Positions 32,682 through 44,108 of a stretch of 64,000 nt of DNA are shown piece after piece; within the stretch, counting starts at the first letter, position 1, and the number at the start of each line of letters is the position of its first letter. The notes beneath the pieces are model-generated. The model searched no databases and was not told the origin of the DNA. It saw nothing but the letters and a program-made list of their open reading frames with translations. A program made the position numbers and the translations under genes. The DNA is taken from the NCBI GenBank assembly GCA_037447655.1, contig JBBHKE010000025.1, positions 1 to 64,000 on the forward strand, given 5' to 3'. This DNA comes from Zygnema cylindricum. Taxonomy: Eukaryota; Streptophyta; Zygnematophyceae; Zygnematales; Zygnemataceae.

Positions 32682-34984
32682 CTACTGACCCTCTCCTTCA
32701 ATCACAGCCTTTGAATCATCTGTCTCACTCTTCACCTTTTTCTCCTCGTCAATCTCAAGCCTGCAATAGAAAATGCTAACAGTTCCTATTAGATGGATAA
32801 GCAATAAGACCATCAATTCCAATTCTAAAACGATTCCCATCCTCTTATATGAAGCAGGCATTGCATCAGGCTTCTACGATCATATAAATGAAGTTGTTCT
32901 TTTTCAGAGTTTTTCAGCAGATTTTTACCAATATTCAAAGAGAAGGAACTCAGTCAGTCCAGGAACTGTGGATGACAAAAGGACCTCTATCTGGTAAAAA
33001 ACAATAATATAAAACTAATCAACATACTATAATTTACACCTGCCTTTCAAAGACACCGGCCAGTAGGGTAAATACACAGTACTGTCAGTGCTATGCCTAC
33101 TTGCATAAATACTGCACCATAATTGTATTAACAACCAAAAAAAAAAATTACAAGGGCAAATTCAAATTGTGATCTTCAAATTTCACAAGAGCAAAGAAAG
33201 CAACAAACTAACAACTGCAAATCAGATCATCCAAACTAACAGATGATAGAAAAAAAGGAGCAAAATAAACGTTTATACAATCATGCAGGAGGCAATCCCA
33301 AGATACTTGAAAATTCTCAGAAAAAAACATAAGAAGTAGGCAAACTGCTTCAAAACTGCCCGCAACAACTCACACAAAGCCATCCGCCTCCTTCCACCCC
33401 AAATTTAATTTTAGTCACCCTCGAATGGCATAAACGCCTAGACATCAATCTTCTAAAAAAAAAGGATCATGAATAGTCCATCACGGTCACGAAAGGGAAA
33501 ACGAAAACAACAATGGAAATTAGGCAGAGAAAGAAAAACAAAAAGTAACAAATAAAGGGGAAAAAAGCAAACCTCAAGGTCCGACTCTCCAATTCCCTGT
33601 CTATTTGCTTCCAATCCTTTCCTTTCTCCTCCAACAAAACCTCCCGAGGCTTCGCATCTCCAAAAGGGTTTGGGCGAGGTCGGGGTCGAACCGGCTCGGG
33701 CGTCTGAGGTCGGCTTGTCTCTCTACTCACACTACCACTACCACCTCCCCCCACACTCCCTCCTTCTCCTTTCTCTTTCACAACATCCTTCTCCTTCTCA
33801 GCGAGAACCTCCTCTCTTGGTTTTGCATTCCCAAAGGGACTGGGCCTACCCCGGGATTCAGAAATAGTCGAAGTCTCGGAAGAAGTGGTAAGAGGTTTTG
33901 AAGGAATTTCTGAATCAATTGGAGTGGATCTTTTAGAAAGGACAAGTCGAGGTCTGTCCTTACGCCCACCCCCTATCTCCTCTCTCGAAGTATTATCTCT
34001 AAAAGACTCCGGTTTAGTCCACCTGTCAGAATCAGCTCCTGCAGAAGACCCTCCGTCACGTCCCCCTAACCCCCTCAGACCATCGCTACCACTCCCCCCC
34101 CTCCCAAAGGTACTTGAACCTCCACTAGGGACAAACTTCTTCGCCGCCCCCCAGTTATCTACTTCATCGGCTCGTGACGGTCCGTCACTGACTCCGCTCC
34201 GTCTCTCGTCCTCTCCTCCGCCCCGTCGACGATCAGATCCTCCCCCCCCTCCAAAAGAAGAAGGGGCGGGTGCAGGTACAAATTTTTTGGCTGCCCCCCA
34301 ATTATCGACTCCATCGGCACGTGACGGACCGTCACGATCAGATCCACGCCATTCGTCATCTCCTCCTCGACTACCTCCTCTCACTCCACCCCCTCCTCCT
34401 GGAGCAGAAGGGACAAATTTCTTGGCGGCTCCCCAATTAGCTTCATCTGATCGAGACGGACCGTCATCGAACCCTCCACTGTCTCCACCCCCAAAACCAC
34501 TATCTCTCTCTCTACCCCCCCTATCCCTATCTCTACCAAAACCGCCATCGCGACTATCTCCTCTCCCTCCCTCCGAAAGCCCTCCCCTAAACCCTCCATA
34601 GCCTTTGAACCCTCCACCGAGCCCTCCTTCCTGTTCCTCTGATTCGTCTCTCTCCCTCGGCCCCCTGGGGAGTTTCATCATCTCGTCTACCGTCAGTTTT
34701 CCATCATCCATGGGCTGGTTTCTCCGTTGAAAGGGAGCCACTTTGACTCCTGTGGTAAACTCTGAGAGGGAGAGGGTTTTCCCTTTCTTTTCTTTTTTCT
34801 TAGGTTGCTTTGACATGGCGTCTCCGAGCGTCGGGAACGCCTCCTCCTCCTTTCTTTCGTGTACGGAATAAACCGCTCTGTCTTTGGTCTCTCTCTCTTT
34901 CTTCTCTTTCTCCTCTTCTTCTTCCTTTTCTAAGTCAGCCGCCCATGTCCCTACGCCCCATGCGGACCCGCTTTTGGCAGCCAT
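32682..34984 (-). CDS. eIF4B: Eukaryotic translation initiation factor 4B, plant type
   Basis: The CDS is the complement of 32682-32760 and 33574-34984 (boundary read as 33573/33574, donor GAG|GTTTGC), encoding 496 residues. It opens with MAAKSGSAWGVGTWAADLEK, like the GAWADE start of plant eIF4B. Other family marks are AFPTLGDAM, a Lys-rich block, LSLSEFTTGVKVAPFQRRN, MKLPRGPRE, four WGAAKKFVP-type repeats set in Gly/Arg/Asp-rich sequence, RPRLVLSKRS, and two FG(N/D)AKPRE repeats before the conserved charged end. Plant eIF4B stimulates the eIF4A/4F helicase and binds RNA and poly(A)-binding protein in the cytosol. Its length is near the usual ~530. The second exon (25 codons) completes the ELESRTLRLEIDEEKK charged tail. 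The first exon is much more GC-rich than its surroundings. Confidence 0.95.
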
Positions 34985-35540
34985 GGCTGAGACCTTTTCT
35001 TGTCTTGTCTTTGCTACAGTGCGAAAAAAAAAGGGTAAAAAAACAAAAAAAGAGAAGGAGAAATGGCTTAAAAAGGAGAAAGATATTCAAAACCCTAGCG
35101 CCTGGACAGGCGGCGCTGAGGAAAGGATTATTTACCAAAGGTTTGGCGAAAGAAGAACTCACAACGGCGAAATTGTCGCATGCTGCGATTCCGTCAGCGA
35201 ATAGAATTGAAATAATTTCCATGCGACGTCGTGGACGCACTTAAGAATATTTTTCTCAGTTTTCCTCTTAATTTCTGCCCCGGGCAGACGTAATTAAATA
35301 GGGGAAGGTTGTTTCAACCCACCAGTAATATCGGAATCGAATCGGCGACAAATAGCGGCAACATCAATGGTCGAAAAGGTACACGTATGAAGAAGTCGCC
35401 AGTTGTCATATCTACGTCTATGTTTTTGGCTTTTTGCGTACCACGCAAAGGGGGAGTAAAAACAATGGCGAACAAATAAATAATTTTAGCTACGCAAAAT
35501 ACGATTGATACAAATGTTATTATTATATGCTGGTAGGCTA
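34985..35540. other. 5' flank of eIF4B
   Basis: This holds the presumed eIF4B leader and promoter, then an AT-rich flank leading into the MITE cluster. Overlapping short ORFs exist on both strands but show no domain. I see no clear divergent gene. Confidence 0.5.
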
Positions 35541-35748
35541 CAGTACACCGCCAATCGCTATTAGAGTCAAGGATTAAATAGCGTCAAAAAAAAATTAGCG
35601 TTATTGATTCTAATTTAGTGCCTGAGACGTGGCAGATTATGGTCCACTTACTTAAATAGCGTTATTAATTCTATTTCAGATTTTGGGGTCAAAATTTAGG
35701 GGCACTGAATTAGCGTTATATACTCTAATAGCGATTGGCGGTGTACTG
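35541..35748. mobile_element. Stowaway-like MITE (CAGTACACCGCCAATCGC)
   Basis: Ends CAGTACACCGCCAATCGCTA and its inverse GCGATTGGCGGTGTACTG enclose 208 bp. The element is flanked by TA on both sides (35539-35540 and 35749-35750), as expected for Tc1/mariner-type (Stowaway-like) MITEs. No coding capacity. It directly abuts the next element. Confidence 0.8.
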
Positions 35749-35750
35749 TA

Positions 35751-36277
35751 CAGTACACCGTGAATCGCTATTAGCGTGTTGGTCGCTAATTGAGGTACCC
35801 TGTTTTTTTGGGCAAATTCTCAAATAGAATTAGACATTCTAAATGTTCCTACACGTTATTTGAGGTGTTCCATAAAATAGGATTCATGACTCTAATATAG
35901 TGCCATCGTAAATAGTGTGGTGTACGGTCTGTCAGAGCCATACAATTTAGTACTTTTTTTAGTTGAAAAGTACAGAAAAGATATTCACGCTGTCCCGTAG
36001 TCGCGCTAACATGTAATTGCGTAATTTTTTTCCGGCATTCGCGGATGAAAAAAAAATGCGACGGCGTACGATTTGAACAATTTCGTACATGCACATATTG
36101 TAGTGTGGAGATATTCTGCACCGAAATTTTTTACAAAGCAGTTTGCAAATTAGAGTGTACGAAAAATTAGAATAAAAATTATTTCCAAAAAAAACGACAT
36201 TCCCAATTAGCGTAAATAACGCTAATTGTTTCATTACGCTATCTATTTCATTACGCTAATAGCGATTCACGGTGTAC
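35751..36277. mobile_element. Related MITE, CAGTACACCGTGAATCGC
   Basis: The left end starts 2 bp (TA) after the preceding MITE. The right end GCGATTCACGGTGTAC is its inverse. The interior contains AATAGTGTGGTGTACGG, a word shared by many copies here. 527 bp; boundaries approximate. Confidence 0.65.
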
Positions 36278-36282
36278 AGGTA

Positions 36283-37379
36283 AGTACACCGCGAATCGTT
36301 ATTAGCGTTATGAACTCTATATCGGCGCCCCCAAATTTTGATTCCAAAACCCGAAATATAATTAATAATACTAAATTTTCCTTTGCGTTAATTACGGTTC
36401 TAGAGAATTAGCGTTCATTATTCTAATTTATGATATTATTGAATAGTGTGGTGTACGGACGTTTCAGTTCGTACGAAATGGTACTTTGTTAAGTACAAAA
36501 GTACGAAACATTTATTAAAATAATCGCGATTGCATATAAAAACTGTGCTCATAATAAAAGGCAGAATGACATCGTTCCTGTTTTGGTGTAAAAATATGTG
36601 TGGCGTAAAAATTATTCAAGCGAACACCCAAATTAGAGTTTTGCAAAAAATTAGAGTCAAAGGACGCGACAGCGTACGATTTGTCAGATTTTGTACTTTT
36701 CCATGTTTTACTATTAAGATCCTGATGGCAGACCCGTCGTACCAAAACTAGAATTATAGATCAATAAGAGTTAGGGTACTTTCGCATGTAACCGAAACTT
36801 AGTCTTGTTACTTTGTTTTTTAGTGAAGATTCTCCGTACAATTTTCAGAGCATTCGGATGTAAACGAAAAAAACTTGTTACTTTACAAAGGTGACTCACG
36901 TAGACGTGTACGAAACACTGACAGGTGATATGATACACAAAATTATGCGAAACTTCAACTCACCTGCAAATTGAGACGTAAAACCGCACGCTGTACAATC
37001 TTTGGGACATTGTCGACGTGGAGACTTTCACCACTCTGCCGTACTTGCTCAGCTATTCCACGAAACGCGCCTCTCTTCTCTGCAGTGTCATGTCTTTGTA
37101 CTTTCCACCACCTTTCTTCGCCATTCTTGCAAAAACGGATACAAAGCATATTCTACTTTCCACCACCCTTCTTCGCCATTCTTGCAAAAACGGATACAAA
37201 GCACATTAACATAGTGTATTCAAATAGGGCAGAGGACAAACATTTACGGCCTTCTATACAGCTATGTAAGTTCAAACTTGCTGGTGACATTGCCAAATGT
37301 TGTTGGGTATTTTTTATAAGCTCATTTTAACTGTAAAACAGTTTGCAAAGTGAAGTATTTTCTTATATTCAGTTTAACG

Positions 37380-37417
<38 letters not shown>

Positions 37418-37678
37418 TATACATATATACATATACATATACATATACATATATATATATATGTATGTATATGTATATATATATGCCATTTGCCTGCCTG
37501 TTAATTACCTGCTTGCCGACAGCCTGCCTGTGTGCCTACTATATAAACGCAGACAAGCAGGCCTGCCTGTGTGCCTAAAACTTTTTTTTCAAAAAAAGTA
37601 AAAACTGTAACTAGAGTTGATAACCCCAATTAATTTTTAACACTAATAATTTCTCAGCGCTAATAACGATTCGCTGTG
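36283..37678. mobile_element. Related long TIR element, AGTACACCGCGAATCG
   Basis: The left end AGTACACCGCGAATCGTTATT (minus last base) and a diverged right end AACGATTCGCTGTGTAC are inverted. The 1.4-kb interior holds a direct repeat of about 60 bp (TTTCCACCACC..TTCTTCGCCATTCTTGC, at 37105 and 37158) and the microsatellite at 37384-37482. It may be a composite of two copies. Confidence 0.5.
37384..37482. repeat. (TA)n / (ATACAT)n microsatellite
   Basis: About 100 bp of TATATA with interspersed ATACAT and ATGTAT words. A simple repeat inside the MITE cluster. Confidence 0.9.
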
Positions 37679-38242
37679 TACAGTACACCGCCAATCGCTA
37701 TTAGCGTACAAGTTTCTTTAGCGTATAGGAATTAGTACAAAGATTTACGCTAATTAGGAATTTCAAAATTTTCAAAAAAAACATACATTCTAATTGTTTA
37801 CTAATGCTAATTTGGGTCTTTGAAAAAGAAATATGTCGGTCGCAAACATGCTTACATAATATAGATACTTGTACAAAATCTGACAAATCGTACACATATC
37901 GTAAGTTCACACAGTCGAAACGTGGTTGCTGGACGAATATGTGCGAACGTGATATTTGATAGCCCGATTTCATCTCCTTTTTAGAGCGTATACTCTCATG
38001 CGTCCGCGGGTACTAAAACTCATTAATTATACTTTTTCACTTTAAAAGGAACGATTTTGTACGGTCTGACACTAACCGTACACCACACTATTTAAAAGAC
38101 AACGTACTTTAGTTTTGGAAAAAAACCCCAAATGGCGTAAAGAAAAAAACAAAATAAGTTATGCTGTTTGAGAATTTGAAAAAAACAAGCGGGACGGAAT
38201 TAGTATACAATACGCTAATAGCGATTGGCGGTGTAGTGTACG
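37679..38242. mobile_element. Related MITE, CAGTACACCGCCAATCGC
   Basis: CAGTACACCGCCAATCGCTA at the left and GCGATTGGCGGTGTAG at the right are inverted copies of the same ends as at 35541. It contains CCGTACACCACACTATTTAA, the inverse of the family word AATAGTGTGG. Again it abuts its neighbour. Confidence 0.65.
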
Positions 38243-38469
38243 GTATTGTAATATACTGTACAGTATACTGTACCGCCTCTGGTCTATGTTTTTTTTGCCG
38301 TGTGACGTACGATTACAAGAAAAACTGTACGAGTAGAACGATTTGTCGTCAAAACGAGGGGTAAAACTTTTAACTTTGGAAAGTGTATTTAAACTAGTCC
38401 GTTACGCAAAAGCACCAAGGAAAAAAAAAAGGAATTGCTAATCGTAGAGACGATTTTAGCTGCGCGCAG

Positions 38470-39090
38470 GTAAACCGCGAATCGTAATTAGAGTAAATTA
38501 CTCTAATTCGGTCGCTCGAAATTTCGACTCTATTACATCAAATAGAGTAAACGATTCTAATTTTTTCATTATTCTAATTTAGGTAAGTTTAATTAGCGTA
38601 ACAAAATTGTAATATAGGTTCGTTTTAAATAGTGTGGAGTACGGACGACGTTCGACCGTGCAAAACTGTACTTTTTTAAGTAAAAAAATACAAATAATGA
38701 TTTAATACAATCACGCTCGCACGTGAAATCGGACTAAGCGAAAAATCAATCACATCGAAAAAAAGCCGTTCGCATAACTCTCGTCCGTCGACAGCATCGT
38801 CGTCAGTGTGAACATTAACTGACATTCAGCGCGACGAATAATACTAGCGTCATAATGACGTCAAAACGATACGGACTGACAGATTTTGTACGTCTACGTA
38901 ATTTAGTGTTTATAATTTCAGCGCGGATATTTATTGCCGACATAACCCAATATAGAGTACTTAAATAAATTAGAGTAAACTTCCTCTATGAAAAATATCT
39001 ATAACATAAATTAGAGTTAATTACTCTAATTGTTTTTTTTTTTTTTTTTTACTCTAATTTTTTCATTACTCTAATTACGATTCGCGGTGT
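38470..39090. mobile_element. Related MITE, TAAACCGCGAATCGTAATTA
   Basis: Diverged ends ACCGCGAATCGTAATTAGAG and TAATTACGATTCGCGGTGTA enclose about 620 bp that also carry AATAGTGTGGAGTACGG. The right end runs straight into the left arm of the foldback complex. Confidence 0.55.
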
Positions 39091-39399
39091 AGTTGTCAAA
39101 AATTGTACACTTGAAGTACAATTTCGTACAAGCTACGTACCTTTAAGTTCATATTTGACGTTCAATTCGAACAACTTAGACTGGCGAAATGTTGTAACGG
39201 CGGTAAAAAAACTGTCGCGCTTGCGAACGTCGATCGTCATGAAAAAAATAACAATTCACACAGCCGGCGCAGGTTTACTGTAACAAAACCGAGGCAGCCA
39301 CATATAAATAAAATGCGCGCACAATTCACACGGCCGGCGCAGGTTTACGGTAACAAAACTAAGGCAGCCATATATAAATAAAATGGCTGCGCACAGATA

Positions 39400-40669
39400 G
39401 TTACTCACTTCACGTGAGCTCCACTGTGAAAGCACACACTGACAATGTGAATCAATGTGAAGTACTTATTCAATGTAAGAATGTTGATTCGTAAATAGTG
39501 TGGCGGAATCGATGTGAAGTACGATTTCAATGTAAGAATGTTTATTCGTAAATAGTGTGGCCTCATTCAGTCGCGCGTGACGACACGTCATTTTAGTTTC
39601 ATTGATATTTATACGCGGGTACGCTTTTATATTTTGTACGAAGTTTATTTCGTTTCGTGCGAGGTTATACATGTTGTACGTCATCATTTAATTTGTGTCG
39701 AAGTTCAGCGTAACGGTTCGCGATTAGATTCCATTTTTGCGGCTAAGTCAAATGTCAGTGTGTGCTTTCTAGTGTTGTGCATCGATAAGGATTTGCCGAT
39801 AACCGATATGGGCCTTTTTTCGGGGACCCGGTAATCGATATATTGGTACGATATATCGCTATCGGTCTTATCGCCGATAAGTAGCCGATAATATCGGCTA
39901 CTTATCGGCGATAATGCCGATAACGATAACTATCGGCGATAACTGTAAGAGCCATACAGATAAATGTACGGCATGTACACTCAACTGTAAGTCTTATTCC
40001 CCCGACGCGCCCTACTCACAACCCCTGAAGTACCTACCAATCAGATCATTTGTACAAGCCGAAAGTACAGTAGCCGGCATAAGATGTGTACGACTTTAGT
40101 ACGGCTCCAGTTAAGACGATGTACCTTTCACATTTGACGCCGTGACTTTGTCCCTATATTTTTTGGGATCCACTAGAAGCCTGCCACGTGTCTATCTGTC
40201 GGCTTTTTTGGCAAAAGCCGACAAAAAAGCCATTCCGATATGCCGGCGCACACGCTGATGAATGTCGTCCGTTCGATTCCGGCGGCGCGCATAATGTTAT
40301 TTTGCATCCGGTGTAATTTGTGTCCGCCGTCTTTTTACCGTTCCATGATAATCAGTTTATCAGTACAATTTCGTACGTTCCCGTAAAATTTATGTTCAGT
40401 TAACCGCCCAAAAAGTACTACAAAGTGCAACGTATTTTTTCGTCAAATTTCGTACATTTCCCGTAAACAACCGAACATTTTTCGTAAATTTACCGTTCAA
40501 TTTACCGGACAGAAAGCACTCTGGACAGAAAGTACAGAAAGTACAAATATATCGGGAACGCTGACCGTTCGATAACCGATAACTATCGGTATCGGTGTTA
40601 TCGCGATAAGTTTTTTACCGATACACAACACTAGTGCTTTCACAGTGGAGCTCACGTGAAAAGAGTAAC
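39400..40669. mobile_element. TIR element GTTACTCACTTCACGTGAGC, split by a hAT insertion
   Basis: GTTACTCACTTCACGTGAGC and TCCACTGTGAAAG at the left are inverted at the right (CTTTCACAGTGGAGC...GAGTAAC). It is the same element as the uninterrupted copy at 41250-41590, but carries an 864-bp hAT element plus 8-bp duplication, and a partial internal duplication around 39465-39560. Confidence 0.75.
39770..40633. mobile_element. hAT-like element, TAGTGTTGTG family copy B
   Basis: Ends TAGTGTTGTGCATCG and CGATACACAACACTA, flanked by perfect 8-bp duplications GTGCTTTC (39762-39769 and 40634-40641). The paralogous sequence at 41551-41575 reads through GTGTGCTTTCACAGTGGAGC with no insertion, giving an empty site. 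The central region matches 28155-29035 in inverted orientation. 864 bp, no transposase seen. Confidence 0.88.
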
Positions 40670-40854
40670 TACACCGCGAATCGTTATTAGTGTCAAAGTC
40701 AATAATTAAGGTTATTAAAATTTTGATTTTTTTCCTCAAATAGGATACATAATTTTTATTTTTCCTTGACGCAAATTATTAATTAGCATCAATTACGGTA
40801 AATTTTTTTCAACAATATTTAAACTTTGACACTAATAACGATTCGCGGTGTACC
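40670..40854. mobile_element. Short MITE, TACACCGCGAATCGTTATTA
   Basis: TACACCGCGAATCGTTATTA and the inverse TAATAACGATTCGCGGTGTA bound about 185 bp of AT-rich DNA. Same family as those starting at 35541. Confidence 0.65.
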
Positions 40855-41249
40855 TGCGCGCAACCAATTTATATATATGTGGCTGCCTCAAAATTGTTAC
40901 AGTAAACCTGCGCCGGCTGTGTGAATTTTTTTTTTTTGGGAATTGCTAATCGTAGAGACGATTTTTGTTGCGCGCAGGTAGTTGTCGAAAATTGTACATT
41001 TGAATTACATTTTCGTACAAGCTACGTACCTTTAAGTTCAAACTTGACTGTTAGTCCGTCGAACAACTTTGACTGGCGAAATATTGTAACGGCGGTTAAA
41101 AAGCTATCGGAATAGGGAACGTCGACTGTCATGAAAAAAAAAACATTTCACACGGCCGGCGCAGGTTTGCTGTAACAAAACAGAGGCAACCACATATAAA
41201 TAAAATGCGCGCAACAACCACATATAAATAGAAAGGCTGCGCGCAGGTA

Positions 41250-41590
41250 GTTACTCAATTCACGTGAGCTCCACTGTGAAAGAACACAGCGGCAATGGGA
41301 ATCAATGTGAAGTACTTATTCAATGTAACAATGTTGATTCGTAAATAGTGTGGCGTCATTTGGTCGCGCGTGATGATGCGTCATTTTAGTTTAATTGATA
41401 TTTATACGCGGGTACGCTTTTCTATCTTGTACGAAGTTTATTTCGTTTCGTACGAGTTTATACATGTCGTACGTTGTCTTTTCATTTTTGTCCAAGTTCA
41501 GCGTAACGGTTCACGGTTAAATTCCATTTTTGCAGCTAAGTCAAATGTTGGTGTGTGCTTTCACAGTGGAGCTTACGTGAAGTGAGTAAC
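41250..41590. mobile_element. TIR element GTTACTCA..., uninterrupted copy
   Basis: GTTACTCAATTCACGTGAGC at the left and the inverse at the right enclose 341 bp. It is the intact counterpart of 39400-40669 and supplies the empty site for the hAT insertion there. Confidence 0.75.
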
Positions 41591-41834
41591 TACCTGTGCG
41601 CTGCCATTTTATTTATATGTGGCTGCCTCAGTTTTGTTACAGTAAACCTGCGCCGGCCGTGTGAATTGTTTTTTTTTCATGACGGTCGACGTTCGCAAGC
41701 GTGATTGTTTTTTTACCGCCCTTACAATATTTCGCCAGTCAAAGTTGTTTGACGGATTGACCGTCAAATCTGAACTTAAAGGTACGTAGCTTGTACGAAA
41801 CTACACTTCAAATGTACAATTTATGACAACTACA

Positions 41835-42035
41835 CCTTGAATCGTTATTAGTGTATAAAACTTATTAGTGTAAATAAAAAATTAGCGTCCTTCATTCTAA
41901 TTTAGTTGCAGGAGACGTGGCAGATTATGGTCCACGTCCTTAAATAGTGTAATTTATTCAATTTTAGGTATCAATGTCAAAATTTTGGGGTGCCGATAAA
42001 GCGTACATAAAGCTAATAACGATTCACGGTGTACC
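41835..42035. mobile_element. Short MITE, TACACCTTGAATCGTTATTA
   Basis: The ends TACACCTTGAATCGTTATTA and TAATAACGATTCACGGTGTA are imperfect inverted repeats of the same family, about 200 bp apart, with ACGTGGCAGATTATGGTCCA inside, a word also found in the 35541 copy. Confidence 0.65.
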
Positions 42036-42219
42036 TGCGCGCAACAAAAATCGTCTCTGCGATTAGTAATTCCCTTTTTTTTTCATGATGGTCGACGTTC
42101 GCAAGCGCGACAGTTTTTTAACTGCTGTTACAATATTTCGCCAGTCAAAGTTGTTCGAAGGATTGACCGTCAAATATGAACTAAAAGGTACGTAACTTGT
42201 GCGAAACTGTACTTCAAAT

Positions 42220-42525
42220 CATAGTTCAAAAGTAGATGAAAGTAGGCCAATACAATATGCCTATTGTATGCAAAACATACAATATGACCTTAAGACCCAT
42301 ATTGTATTCGGACCTATTCCGACCAATTAAAATATTCGGACAAAAAATTGGACCAATTAAAACATTTAGACCAAAATTTTTTACTTACACCGTCAGATTG
42401 GGACGATCAGACGGTCGCTGATCAAAGTAGCGATCTAAGAAGATCACATGAAAAGCCTAAAACACAACTTACGATAAAGGCGCCAACCAAAGGCCTACCA
42501 TAAAAACGCCTACTTTTGAACTATG
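42220..42525. mobile_element. hAT-like MITE with CATAGTTCAAAAGTAG ends
   Basis: CATAGTTCAAAAGTAG at the left and the perfect inverse CTACTTTTGAACTATG at the right; 306 bp. The 8-mer CTTCAAAT flanks it on both sides (42212-42219 and 42526-42533). Paralogous arm sequence near 41810 reads CACTTCAAATGTACAATT without interruption, again an empty site. No coding capacity. A different family from the other hAT elements here. Confidence 0.88.
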
Positions 42526-42533
42526 CTTCAAAT

Positions 42534-44108
42534 GTACAATTTTTGACAACGCGCATTGAACAACTCAATACTCGCGTTTTTTTCATTTTTTCCAGTTTAT
42601 ACGTATTGTACGTGACTTTTAAAAAATACGCAGAAAAACGTTTACTGTAAACTGAAACTGACATTTTACGGAAACTAATAGACAAAATACTGTGACTGTG
42701 AGATTTTTTTACGGAAACAGTACGGTAGTTTACATAAAAGATTCGATACACGTATCCGTACTTTCTGTTCAGTAAACCGAACAGAATGTACATGGATTGT
42801 ACGGGAAAATAATGCGACGTCTACAAATATTTCCAAAAAGAGACGTTGCAGCGTCACACTATTTGAGCGCCGTGAGTTCAAATTTTGTACGGGCGTCTTT
42901 TTCAAATTTCGAAAAGAAGTCGCCATTATTACTTGAACAACTGAACGCGAAAAATCACAGAAGACGCCATTACCGACGCCACGGCAAGAAGGGAAGTAGA
43001 TTTAGAGTAAAAATAGTTAAAGGCATATATGTATGTTTTTTTGTTCTTATGTGATTGTTTTTGTTTTTTTTTATCAATGTGTTACGTCGTGCAATGTAGA
43101 ATGATGAAAAATGGAACCTGCATATGGCCTGAACTTTGTTTTTTGGAAGTTGCATGCTTTCGGAGAGATAGAAGAGAAGGCCATGGCCGCCTGTCCGTGG
43201 AGGACAGGCAATTTTATTATAATATATAAATGCATTTTACATGAGTTTGAACCTACGCCTGTGACCATCGCCTAGATCATGTTTGTACACTCGTCCTAAA
43301 CCAGTTGATGTAGATGTTTCGATACTTTCATAGGGTGTGATAATTATTTAATTACATATTGTTTTTCATTGCTCATATAACGGAAAGCGTACAAACTGCG
43401 GTACATGTTAAATTCCATTTTTTTTAAAATGTAAGAATTTGTACGGAAAAAAATCATTAACGTTTTTGACGATTTTTTCGAATCCACCCCTCCAGTTTCT
43501 ACGTATTGTACGCCCGTTCGAAACGTGCGTAAAATACGTTTTGAACAACTATGGTGTTTTTCACTTTTCAGTTTTTCTAGAGTATAATACGCGTGTAGAA
43601 CAGGAAACTGCAGTACAGTACAGTACTACAGCACTGTACCGTAAAGTACAACGTGTATCGTTATCAGCGTTAAGTGTCGAAATAAACTTCAACACTAATA
43701 GCGAAACGCGGTGTCCTGTACTGTAGTGGTACGTACTGTACTGAATATTTTGATATACGTTACTTTAGCTTGTTCGAATTGTTTTTGCACGTTCGAACTA
43801 CAGTCCAGGGCCGTCTGCTCGACAATCGAGCCTCCGCAACTGTTGGGCGGTTCCTCTCCAGCATTTACTGTAAACGCAACTTTTATCACACGGAAATAAT
43901 TTCCATCCTCCACTCTGTAACACATAGAACTGCCATCAAACCCGGAACCTCCACAAGTATTGGACAGGCGGCTTCGTCCGCCCAATGCTACTCTTTCCAA
44001 AGTCTCAGGTACGCCACTTACCTCGTTTCTTTCTCTTCCACTTTCACCATCTCTTCGTTCACATACACCAGCAATCTTGCAAAGGTTAAGAGCTTCTCGT
44101 GGATAGCC
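42534..44108. other. Intergenic DNA upstream of ATP synthase subunit g
   Basis: GTAC-rich, AT-rich DNA with a tiny MITE relic (about 43645-43715, ends TGTATCGTTATCAGCG / TAATAGCGAAACGCGGTGT) and short ORFs only. The subunit g promoter and leader should lie in the last few hundred bases; a C/T-rich leader precedes the ATG. Confidence 0.5.

Larger units (their letters stand above)
39091..42211. repeat. Foldback complex of nested inverted arms
   Basis: A ~300-bp arm containing TTGTACA..TTCGTACAAGCTACGTACC, GACTGGCGAAAT and CACGGCCGGCGCAGGTTT occurs in plus orientation at about 39091-39400 and 40979-41250, and inverted at about 41590-41840 and 42050-42220. Smaller TIR elements (39400-40669, 41250-41590, 40670-40854, 41835-42040) sit between the arms. 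The whole could form a large stem-loop. I see no transposase. Confidence 0.65.

Noticed and set aside
33885-34601. 238-codon Pro/Ser-rich plus-strand ORF
   Set aside because: Antisense shadow of the Gly/Arg-rich eIF4B exon.
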